Source: JAZDPK01 sp043797615 (GTDB taxonomy: Bacteria > Patescibacteriota > Patescibacteriia > UBA11705 > JABHMO01). Taken from it: DNA of 11,488 bases. Positions 6,365 to 11,488 of this stretch are shown piece by piece. Numbering within the stretch: position 1 is the first letter of the stretch; every line of letters begins with the position of its first letter. Where the stretch lies: the NCBI GenBank assembly GCA_043797615.1, contig JAZDPK010000009.1, positions 1 to 11,488 of the forward strand, written 5' to 3'. The notes below the pieces were generated by a model, which was not told where the DNA came from, did not search any database, and worked only from the letters and a program-made list of their open reading frames with translations. Position numbers and translations under genes: made by a program.

Positions 6365-6538
6365 GGGTGAGGAAGAGCGAAGCGATGACGAACCCGGCCG
6401 CCCGCCAGGGCACAAACAACCCCTTCCCTTGGGGAATGGGATGGGGTAAAGGTTATTCAAAGTACGCATTCAATAGTCAGAAGGCGTATTTTTTTGTTAT
6501 AATGTTGGAGAACTCGGATATAGCGGATTAAAACGGAT
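6365..6538. other. Non-coding stretch upstream of comEC
   Basis: No convincing gene is seen. It holds a GC-rich patch (CCCGGCCGCCCGCC around 6393-6406) and an imperfect hairpin in which CCCCTTCCC at 6420-6428 pairs with GGGATGGGG at 6438-6446 with one mismatch. The comEC promoter and part of a 10-bp tandem repeat follow. Confidence 0.5.
6495..6503 (+). promoter_or_regulatory. Extended -10 promoter of comEC
   Basis: TGTTATAAT gives a perfect TATAAT (6498-6503) with the TG of an extended -10 element. No good -35 is visible at 16-18 bp upstream, which extended -10 promoters can tolerate. Start is expected near 6510, about 53 bases before the ATG. Confidence 0.6.
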
Positions 6539-6550
6539 TTGAGCGGATTT
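6515..6550. repeat. CGGATT repeat with 10-bp period in the comEC leader
   Basis: CGGATT occurs at 6524, 6534 and 6544, exactly 10 bp apart, with a further CGGAT at 6515. The repeats are on one helical face and lie between the predicted transcription start and the ATG. Confidence 0.65.
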
Positions 6551-6562
6551 TATATTGATAAT

Positions 6563-8062
6563 ATGACTTTAAAAAAATCCCAAAAATTTTTTTACGGCTG
6601 TCTGGCGTTTTTGATCGGCGTGGCAATCGGAGAAGCATGGAACCTTCAAGATTTTTTGTTTGGAATGATTTTAATTTCATTGGCAATAGCTTTTTTCTTC
6701 ATTCCAAAACAAAAAATCTTAATTGTTTTCGCCGCTCTGTTATTTTTCGGCGTTTTTTGGAATAATTTTTTCAATCCGACGATAAATTCAAAGCACATTT
6801 CATTTTACAATGGCAAATCTTTCACTTTCGAAGCGAAAATCAGCGGCGAGCCGGATGTGCGTATTGATCAGCAGAAATTAACCGTCAAACCGGCCGAATA
6901 CAACGGTTTGGTTTTGGTGACAACATCATTATATCCGGAATATGACTACGGCGATTTGTTGAAGATCAAATGCAAATTGCTTTCGCCGGCGGACTTGGGC
7001 AAAGATCTTCCGAAAGACCCGGAAAATATTTCAAACGATTTTCAATACGACAAATATCTAGGGCGCTACCATATTTTTTCCGTTTGCTATCAGCCGGAAA
7101 TAAAAGTCGTTGCAAAAAACAAAGGCAATCCGGTTATCGCGGCGATTTTTAAAATAAAAAGCGTTGTCGAAGAAAAAATAAATAAGACATTGCCCGAACC
7201 GGAAGCAGGGCTCGCCGCCGGAATTTTGATTGGAAGCCGAAAGGGGATTCCCGCCGATCTTTTGGCCGGATTCAATACCGCCGGCATCACGCACATCATC
7301 GCGATTTCCGGTTACAATATTTCAATCATCGTCGCTTTGCTCATGAATTTGGCGAAAACGCTTTGCATCAGCCGGAAAAAAGCGACCTGGGGCATTTTCA
7401 TCGGTTTGGCGTTCTTTGTTATTCTCACCGGAATGAGCGGCTCGGTCATGCGCGCCGCGATCATGGGCGGGATCGTGATTTTCGCGAAGCACATCGGCCG
7501 GCCGAGCAAAATCCGCAATGTTCTGATCCTGTCGGCAGCTTTGATGATTTTATTCAATCCGAAAATTTTAATCTGGGACGCCGGATTCCAGCTTTCATTT
7601 TTATCAACGATCGGTCTGATTTATTTGTCGCCGGCATTGGAAAAATATCTGGCCTGGCTGCCGGAAAAGCTGGCGATCCGTTCGAATTTGACCAGCACGC
7701 TGTCCGCGATCATTTTCACTTTGCCGATGATCCTGTTTAATTTCCACCGTTTGTCGATTGTCGCGCCGGTCGTTAACCTTCTGGTTCTGCCGGCGATTCC
7801 GATCGCGATGCTGACCGGTTTTTTGCAAGTTGTCGGTTCTTTCGTTTTTCCGTTTTTGGGTCAATTCATCGGCTGGTTCACTTGGCTGCTGCTCGCGTAC
7901 GTGGTTGAAATCGTGCGGATTTTTTCCAAATTGTCTTGGGCGGCGGCGGAGATCAGAATCGATTGGTGGCTGATGGGATTGTTGTACTTGATAATTGGAA
8001 TCTTTATTTATAGATTTAAAAAACAACAAAACATCAAAACATCAAAACAACCAGTGGACTAG
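6563..8062 (+). CDS. comEC: ComEC/Rec2-family competence channel, without the C-terminal hydrolase domain
   Basis: An integral membrane protein that in competent bacteria forms the channel for single-stranded DNA entry. The 499 residues comprise N-terminal membrane segments (about 10-68), an outside soluble OB-like region (about 75-185, DUF4131 type), and the Competence domain. Signatures are AGILIGSRKGIP (219-230), the FNTAGITHIIAISGYN run (237-252), GMSGSVMRAAIMGG (290-303) and DAGFQLSFLSTIGL (339-352), followed by several more membrane segments to about 485. It stops there. Longer ComEC proteins continue with a metallo-beta-lactamase-fold domain, and a separate gene for such a domain lies at 10302-11288. 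The ATG at 6563 is chosen over an upstream TTG at 6539 that falls inside the CGGATT repeats. The C-terminal tail (QQNIKTSKQPVD) is encoded by a short tandem repeat. Confidence 0.95.
   Translation: MTLKKSQKFFYGCLAFLIGVAIGEAWNLQDFLFGMILISLAIAFFFIPKQKILIVFAALLFFGVFWNNFFNPTINSKHISFYNGKSFTFEAKISGEPDVRIDQQKLTVKPAEYNGLVLVTTSLYPEYDYGDLLKIKCKLLSPADLGKDLPKDPENISNDFQYDKYLGRYHIFSVCYQPEIKVVAKNKGNPVIAAIFKIKSVVEEKINKTLPEPEAGLAAGILIGSRKGIPADLLAGFNTAGITHIIAISGYNISIIVALLMNLAKTLCISRKKATWGIFIGLAFFVILTGMSGSVMRAAIMGGIVIFAKHIGRPSKIRNVLILSAALMILFNPKILIWDAGFQLSFLSTIGLIYLSPALEKYLAWLPEKLAIRSNLTSTLSAIIFTLPMILFNFHRLSIVAPVVNLLVLPAIPIAMLTGFLQVVGSFVFPFLGQFIGWFTWLLLAYVVEIVRIFSKLSWAAAEIRIDWWLMGLLYLIIGIFIYRFKKQQNIKTSKQPVD
8021..8050. 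repeat. ACATCAAA microsatellite at the comEC 3' end
   Basis: AACAACAAA is followed by two exact ACATCAAA units (8031-8038 and 8039-8046) and another AC. They encode the hydrophilic C-terminal tail of ComEC. CCAGT and CCAACC words continue past the stop, so the gene end merges with low-complexity DNA. Confidence 0.6.
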
Positions 8063-8085
8063 ACGACCAGTAAACCAACCAGCTA

Positions 8086-8114
8086 TTGACTTTTTGCACG
8101 AATTGAATTATACT
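8086..8114 (+). promoter_or_regulatory. Sigma70-type promoter of the 8205 membrane protein gene
   Basis: TTGACT (8086-8091) and TATACT (8109-8114), each five of six to consensus, are 17 bp apart. Start is expected near 8121, leaving a leader of about 84 bases. Confidence 0.8.
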
Positions 8115-8204
8115 GCGAAGTCGCATAAAATGAATGTTTTTTGACAATTTGAAAAGCCTGCGAAGCATGTTTTCCAAACAGCTTTGGGGCGCGGGAGAAA
8201 ACCA

Positions 8205-8753
8205 ATGAAATACTTGTACGCTTTCGACGCTTGGTTGCTTGACAAATTCCAGCGGTTTTCCGATTTTGTTTCACGCAAAACAGGCATCGGCAACGTGAAC
8301 TACAAGATCGCGGATGGTTGCATGACCGTTTACATCGTACTGAACGGAGCATTCTTTGTTATTATGAAAGAATATGATTTGTGGAATTTATTCGTCATTG
8401 TAAACGTTTTCCTGATGTGCGCATGGTTTCGTTATCGTCTTATGCCTTATTTGAAGAACAACGAAAGTTCCCAATCGAATGAAGAAAGAGCGGATCGGCC
8501 GATAATTATTCAAGTGGTGCTTTTTTACTTCAGGATTTTCAGCTTATCCATAATGATTGAGGCTTTTGTGTTGATTAATTTATCGGACAAAATATTTGCG
8601 CTGAAACTTTTAACTGTTGTGATTGTTGTTTCTTTTTTTCTGTTTTTTTACTTTGTCTCGTGTAACGGATTGCCACGACAAAAAGGAAAAATCAGGCAGT
8701 GGGTGCGGTCGCTGTTCGCGAGGTGGGAATTGGTGCCGGTTCGCAATAAGTGA
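8205..8753 (+). CDS. Unrecognised multi-pass membrane protein
   Basis: I do not recognise a family. The 182-residue protein has an amphipathic N-terminus (about 1-35) and four likely membrane segments in two pairs: about 38-54, 60-76, 99-122 and 132-152. A polar, charged loop (KNNESSQSNEERADR, about 84-98) separates the pairs, and the tail is basic (about 155-182). The ATG at 8205 is set by GGGAG at 8193-8197, 7 bases upstream, one of only two clear Shine-Dalgarno sites in the window. The gene has its own promoter (8086-8114) and terminator (8760-8793), so it is a single-gene unit. Nothing around it shows its job. It is unlikely to be spurious given these complete signals. Confidence 0.85.
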   Translation: MKYLYAFDAWLLDKFQRFSDFVSRKTGIGNVNYKIADGCMTVYIVLNGAFFVIMKEYDLWNLFVIVNVFLMCAWFRYRLMPYLKNNESSQSNEERADRPIIIQVVLFYFRIFSLSIMIEAFVLINLSDKIFALKLLTVVIVVSFFLFFYFVSCNGLPRQKGKIRQWVRSLFARWELVPVRNK

Positions 8754-8759
8754 ATTTTG

Positions 8760-8793
8760 AATCGTTCAGTGTAGATACATTGGACGATTTTTT
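8760..8793 (+). terminator. Rho-independent terminator
   Basis: AATCGTTCA (8760-8768) pairs with TGGACGATT (8781-8789), with one G-T wobble, and runs into six T's (8788-8793). It sits 6 bases after the TGA of the membrane protein gene. Confidence 0.85.
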
Positions 8794-8810
8794 AATGGGA
8801 AAAACGTATT

Positions 8811-8929
8811 GATGCGAATAAACTGTGCATGCCTGCCTCGCCCGCCAAGACTCGCGTCTGGCGAGGCTGGCGTCGAAGCGGGCCTTTAAAATTTTCTGCG
8901 AGTCTAGGCGGGCGAATGTTGCGAATAAA
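8811..8929. repeat. Spacer copy of the femAB-type element, interrupted
   Basis: GATGCGAATAAACTGTGCATGC (8811-8832, named here by its ends GATGCG and GCATGC) and AATGTTGCGAATAAA (8915-8929) match the two halves of 5958-5994. Here the halves are separated by about 82 bp of GC-rich palindromic DNA, while in the femAB-like gene they are one base apart. Confidence 0.65.
8835..8914. repeat. GC-rich compound palindrome
   Basis: Two overlapping structures share the left arm. GCCTCGCC (8835-8842) pairs with GGCGAGGC (8860-8867) around an AGAC-TCGC-GTCT tip. Alternatively CGCCCGCCAAGACTCGC (8839-8855) pairs with its complement at 8898-8914 with one mismatch. The base composition is unlike the flanking AT-rich DNA. 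Confidence 0.8.
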
Positions 8930-8951
8930 GCAAAAATCAGTGTGAATAATC

Positions 8952-9019
8952 ATCCAAGATTGCGTCGCCGTATTTTGGAATTTGAACAATATTGATGACA
9001 CGCGCTCGCAAATAAACAG
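8952..9019. repeat. 68-bp direct repeat, copy 1
   Basis: Begins ATCCAAGATTGCGTCGC and ends AATAAACAG. It aligns without gaps to 9111-9178 with 11 mismatches over 68 positions by my count. Confidence 0.85.
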
Positions 9020-9031
9020 TTTATTTGCGAG
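9005..9031. repeat. 27-bp inverted repeat at the end of direct repeat copy 1
   Basis: CTCGCAAATAAAC and GTTTATTTGCGAG are perfect 13-base arms around a single A. A run of eight T's follows at about 9048-9055, too far for a standard terminator. Copy 2 of the direct repeat lacks a good right arm. Confidence 0.8.
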
Positions 9032-9110
9032 TCCATTCCAAATATTTTTTTTATTTTCATCAGAGCACGAAGCAATCTTGAATACACTCTTAATCAATGC
9101 TTGCGGTATA

Positions 9111-9178
9111 ATCCAAGATTGCGTCGCTTTATTTTGGGGTTTGAACAATTTTTATGATGCGTGCTCGTAAATAAACTG
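9111..9178. repeat. 68-bp direct repeat, copy 2
   Basis: Second copy of 8952-9019, offset by 159 bp. It ends AATAAACTG, and the palindrome arm seen after copy 1 is decayed here. Confidence 0.85.
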
Positions 9179-9260
9179 ATTTTTTTGCGGGGAACTTCTT
9201 CTTTCCTTTTAAAAATATTCATGCTACCATTGAATAGTTAAATTTAATCATAAAAAATAT

Positions 9261-10217
9261 ATGCGAAACGATTTTTTTCCGATGCACGGCATTGAAGCCA
9301 AGCTCGGCAGCAAGATCAACGAGCAGAAATCGCCGGAACAGATCCGAAAAATTTTCCAGGCATTAAATTATGACAATATCTCCGACGACACGGCGATGCG
9401 GTTGAGTTTATTGTCTATGCCGACCAAACGTCGTTGTTCAACTTTTCAAGACAGCGAATATATTTGCGAAATTTTGCCGGTAACCAGAATGGCGGAAGTG
9501 AACGAGATCGAAGCGCAAACCGAGAGCGTCGCCAGTTTGGAACACGATATCGGCAAAACCGGACCGGCGAAAGCGTCGCTCGAAGAGCAGAAGTCATTTG
9601 TGGCGCTTTTTAATTTGTCCTTTTATCAAAGGCAATATGACGGCCTGTCGCCGCAGGAGTTGCCGCTGAAAAAAGCGCTGGAAATCAAAGTGCGCGAAGA
9701 AGATCTTACGCGCGAGCAGGCGGAAGAAATTTTACAAAATGTTTTGTCGGCGGTGAAAAAGCAGAAGAAAATGCATTTCGAAACCAAAATCAACGCGCAG
9801 ACGCCGATGGGCACGGTGTGGGCGGCGCATGTTTACTGGACTTATGAAATTTTGAAGCAAAACGAGCGCCCGGACAACGAAATCGACCGGCGCATGACGG
9901 AAATCGCCGCTTGCCACCATCTGCTCGACGACCACGATCCGATGCAAAAAGGCATTGAAAACGCCGACGAAGGCATTATTTCGCTCGAATTGTCCGACAA
10001 GTACCAGGCGTTCCGCATCCGCCTCATCCTCGCCGACAAATATCAGGCTTTCCGCGAACGCGGAGCGCTGAACCATGAAGACGCGATCAAGGCGGTGCGC
10101 AAAATGATCGACGATCGGCTCGCCGGAGCGGGGAAAACCCATGAATTGTATTTGACGTTTTTGAGAAAATTGGAAGAAAACGGGGAAACGCTGGAAAAAG
10201 AGTTGGATTTGAAATAA
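9261..10217 (+). CDS. HD-domain protein resembling a degenerate HD-GYP phosphohydrolase
   Basis: A 318-residue cytoplasmic protein. It has LEHDIGKTGP (93-102), the HD signature, then H190 in AAHVYWTYEIL, HH at 219-220 followed by LLDDHDP, and LILADKYQAF (255-264) followed by NHEDAI (271-276). This order matches HD-GYP c-di-GMP phosphodiesterases (HDIGK, H..G..IL, HHE..DG.GYP, ILA.AD.YDAL), but the GYP segment reads DDHDP here. An extra stretch of about 80 residues separates HDIGK from H190. Metal-dependent phosphohydrolase activity is likely; c-di-GMP as substrate is doubtful. DKYQAFR occurs twice (246-252 and 259-265). The N-terminal 90 residues match nothing I recognise. The ATG at 9261 has no Shine-Dalgarno and follows an A/T-rich leader. 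Confidence 0.75.
   Translation: MRNDFFPMHGIEAKLGSKINEQKSPEQIRKIFQALNYDNISDDTAMRLSLLSMPTKRRCSTFQDSEYICEILPVTRMAEVNEIEAQTESVASLEHDIGKTGPAKASLEEQKSFVALFNLSFYQRQYDGLSPQELPLKKALEIKVREEDLTREQAEEILQNVLSAVKKQKKMHFETKINAQTPMGTVWAAHVYWTYEILKQNERPDNEIDRRMTEIAACHHLLDDHDPMQKGIENADEGIISLELSDKYQAFRIRLILADKYQAFRERGALNHEDAIKAVRKMIDDRLAGAGKTHELYLTFLRKLEENGETLEKELDLK
9996..10055 (+). repeat. In-gene tandem repeat (DKYQAFR twice)
   Basis: 21 bp at 9996-10016 and 10035-10055 both encode DKYQAFR. They differ at three silent positions and are offset by 39 bp. This suggests an old in-frame duplication of 13 codons within the HD-like gene. Confidence 0.65.
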
Positions 10218-10266
10218 CGCGGAACAATACTGAACTGAAGTTGAACTAATACGGAACCGGTGAAAA

Positions 10267-10295
10267 TTTATATTCGATTGCAAAAATGCTATAAT
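10267..10295 (+). promoter_or_regulatory. Extended -10 promoter of the beta-lactamase-fold gene
   Basis: TGCTATAAT gives a perfect TATAAT (10290-10295) with an extended -10 TG (10287-10288). TTTATA at 10267-10272 is a weak -35 at 17 bp. The predicted start is near 10302, which coincides with the ATGATG start codons. Confidence 0.7.
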
Positions 10296-10301
10296 ATTTT
10301 C

Positions 10302-11288
10302 ATGATGAAAAAGATCCAAAAAATATTATTCGGCATTTTTTTGTTGGTTTTCGTTTTGTTCGGCGCCGCGGTTTGGCAGAATCGCGGAGCAACAAGCGTT
10401 CCGTATTCGGTTTTGGGCGCGAAAACAAAGGCTGAACAGAGCGCGAATTCCACTTCTGAAAATTTGCTGCACGTTTATTTTCTCGACGTGGGTCAAGGCG
10501 ATGCTGAGTTTATTCGAACGCCAGACGGCGAGAATATCCTGATCGACGGCGGTCCGGACAATAAGGTGTTGGACTCTTTGGGCAAAGTCATGCCGTTTTA
10601 CGATCGGCAAATCGATGTTATGATTCTGACTCACCCGCACGCGGATCACGTGACCGGTTTGGTTGAGGTGCTGCGTCGTTATGACGTTAAAAGCGTTTAC
10701 TACACCGCCGTGCTGCAGACCACGCCTGATTATTTAACGTGGTTAAAAGAGATAAACGATCGGAAAATTCCGCTGTTTATTGTTAAAAAGCCGTTTGATT
10801 TGCAACTCGGCGATGTCACTCTTAAATTCCTGTACCCGACGCGCGATTTAACCAACGCGAGAGTAAGCAATTTGAATAATTCATCCATCGTCAACGAGCT
10901 GATTTACAAGAACGAAAAATTTTTGTTCACTGGCGATTTGGAACAAGAAGGGGAAAAAGAATTGCTGGCCGCGTATCAGCCGACGCCGAGCGTTGAGAGC
11001 ATGAAAAGCAACAACAACGCCACCGCGCCGCCGTTAAATAATATTTTGTCCGCGGAAGTTTTGAAAGTCGGGCATCACGGCAGCAACACCGCCAGTTCCG
11101 AGGAATTGTTGAAAGCGGTTGAACCGAAGATCGCGGTAATTGAAGTCGGGCAGGACAATAAATTCGGCCACCCGCACCTTATTACTTTAAAAAGGCTGGA
11201 AAGATTCAACGCGGAAATCCTCCGAACCGACCTTATGGGAACGATAAAGTTCGACAGCGATGGCGAAAAAGTTTGGCAAGAAAAATAG
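10302..11288 (+). CDS. ComEC-type metallo-beta-lactamase-fold protein, membrane-anchored or exported
   Basis: A 328-residue protein with a Lys-rich start and one hydrophobic segment (about 8-25), a signal anchor or signal peptide. A linker (about 28-52) leads to a metallo-beta-lactamase fold. Motifs are YFLDVGQGDAEFI (59-71), LIDGG (80-84), LTHPHADH (109-116), TGDLE (210-214), KVGHHGS (255-261) and GHPH (289-292). This is the pattern of the C-terminal domain of long ComEC proteins and of related free-standing hydrolases, so it may complete the shorter ComEC at 6563-8062; alternatively it is an independent exported nuclease. A Ser/Asn/Pro-rich stretch (about 226-249) before AEVLKVGHHGS is longer than usual. 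An upstream in-frame GTG at 10260 is rejected because the promoter overlaps it; ATG at 10302 or 10305 fits best. Confidence 0.9.
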   Translation: MMKKIQKILFGIFLLVFVLFGAAVWQNRGATSVPYSVLGAKTKAEQSANSTSENLLHVYFLDVGQGDAEFIRTPDGENILIDGGPDNKVLDSLGKVMPFYDRQIDVMILTHPHADHVTGLVEVLRRYDVKSVYYTAVLQTTPDYLTWLKEINDRKIPLFIVKKPFDLQLGDVTLKFLYPTRDLTNARVSNLNNSSIVNELIYKNEKFLFTGDLEQEGEKELLAAYQPTPSVESMKSNNNATAPPLNNILSAEVLKVGHHGSNTASSEELLKAVEPKIAVIEVGQDNKFGHPHLITLKRLERFNAEILRTDLMGTIKFDSDGEKVWQEK

Positions 11289-11289
11289 G

Positions 11290-11317
11290 TTGACAATCTT
11301 GATTAAACTGTTAGAAT
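11290..11317 (+). promoter_or_regulatory. Predicted promoter of ndk
   Basis: TTGACA (11290-11295) is perfect and TAGAAT (11312-11317) is five of six, with 16 bp between and TGT just before the -10. It starts one base after the previous stop codon. Start is expected near 11324. Confidence 0.8.
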
Positions 11318-11370
11318 GGAAATAACAAAAAAATAATAAATTAAAAAATTAATAAAATCCCAACGGGATC

Positions 11371-11390
11371 CCTGCCTGCCGGCAGGCAGG
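11371..11390. repeat. 20-bp perfect palindrome in the ndk leader
   Basis: CCTGCCTGCC is followed directly by GGCAGGCAGG. ATCCC and GGGAT words around it (11357-11361, 11366-11370, 11396-11400) allow alternative hairpins. It ends 21 bases before the ndk ATG, with no T-tract, so it is either a dispersed repeat or a leader structure near the ribosome site. Confidence 0.85.
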
Positions 11391-11411
11391 CCTTCGGGAT
11401 AATAAAATCTT

Positions 11412-11488
11412 ATGGAGAAAACGTTAATCTTATTGAAGCCGGACGCTTTGCAGCGCAACCTGGTCGGCGACATCATCAACCGGTTCGA
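11412..11488 (+). CDS. ndk: Nucleoside diphosphate kinase, N-terminal part
   Basis: The first 25 codons read MEKTLILLKPDALQRNLVGD and continue IINRF before the window ends. This is the typical NDK start (TLxLIKPDAxQRxLVGEIIxRFE), including the conserved KPD lysine near the nucleotide site. The enzyme moves the terminal phosphate between nucleoside triphosphates and diphosphates through a phosphohistidine that lies outside the window. It has its own promoter and a palindromic leader. No Shine-Dalgarno is visible. Confidence 0.93.
   Translation, partial: MEKTLILLKPDALQRNLVGDIINRF

Larger units (their letters stand above)
8794..9260. other. Gene-free repeat region
   Basis: About 470 bp with no convincing gene on either strand. 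It consists of a spacer copy of the element found in the femAB-like gene, carrying a GC-rich palindrome inside it (8811-8929), and two direct repeats of 68 bp (8952-9019, 9111-9178). A short inverted piece of the same repeat (AGCAATCTTG near 9071-9080) lies between them. A weak promoter-like TGCTACCAT (9222-9230) precedes the 9261 gene. Confidence 0.75.

Noticed and set aside
6539..6562. TTG-initiated N-terminal extension of ComEC
   Set aside because: It falls in the CGGATT tandem repeat, and the ATG at 6563 is followed directly by a typical membrane-protein start.
8792..9148. Minus-strand frame of 118 codons with repeated FKPQNKATQSWII-like segments
   Set aside because: The apparent protein repeat is just the 68-bp DNA repeat read in one frame; it crosses the GC-rich palindrome and has no start signals.
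8952..9178. Possible CRISPR array
   Set aside because: Only two diverged 68-bp copies, with an odd 91-bp gap and no cas genes.
10260..10301. GTG-initiated N-terminal extension of the beta-lactamase-fold protein
   Set aside because: It would place a membrane-anchored protein's start upstream of its own promoter and put 15 extra residues before the Lys-rich signal start.
9732..10319. Minus-strand frame of about 195 codons opposite the HD gene
   Set aside because: Phe/His/Arg-rich shadow without motifs; it also crosses the promoter of the next gene.
1..11488. tRNA, rRNA, phage or transposase genes
   Set aside because: None seen on either strand; the repeats have no transposase gene in this window.

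Overview
The window looks like a chromosomal piece of a Candidate Phyla Radiation (Patescibacteria) bacterium. That is an inference from gene content: a eukaryote/archaeal-like (type 2) isoleucyl-tRNA synthetase, a FemAB peptidoglycan-bridge enzyme, a ComEC channel with its beta-lactamase-fold domain encoded separately, AT-rich spacers holding many short GC-rich palindromes, and few clear Shine-Dalgarno sites. UGA acts as a stop (it ends the 8205-8753 gene), so this is not a lineage that recodes UGA.

Layout. 1-1605: 3' part of ileS, then a palindromic spacer. 1687-2328: SanA/YdcF-like membrane protein. 2410-4089, minus strand: a DHH/MYG1-like protein built from tandem copies of one domain, convergent with the previous gene across a hairpin terminator. 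4090-4435: divergent promoter region. 4436-5017: ruvA. 5018-5103: a spacer made almost entirely of a repeat element. 5104-6165: FemAB family. 6166-6562: non-coding stretch with a perfect 40-bp palindrome, a possible 42-codon ORF and the comEC promoter. 6563-8062: comEC. 8205-8753: unrecognised membrane protein with its own promoter and terminator. 8794-9260: about 470 bp of dispersed and nested repeats. 9261-10217: HD-domain protein, probably a degenerate HD-GYP. 10302-11288: ComEC-type metallo-beta-lactamase-fold protein, possibly leaderless. 11412-11488: start of ndk.

The genes do not form one pathway. They cover translation (ileS), recombination and branch migration (ruvA), DNA uptake (comEC plus the separate hydrolase-fold protein), cell wall (FemAB, SanA-like), nucleotide supply (ndk) and possible nucleotide or phosphodiester hydrolysis (DHH-like and HD proteins). 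Most appear to be single genes with their own sigma70-type promoters.

The most striking feature is a set of short palindromic repeats that have entered genes as well as spacers. A 43-bp sequence is identical in the ruvA-femAB spacer and inside ileS, where it is read through in frame and separates two zinc-knuckle cysteines. A second element lies in frame in the femAB-like gene and matches a spacer copy that itself carries another palindrome inside it. This resembles the Rickettsia palindromic elements that insert in frame into genes. The other main finding is the tandem duplication with a degenerate second active site in the DHH-like protein.
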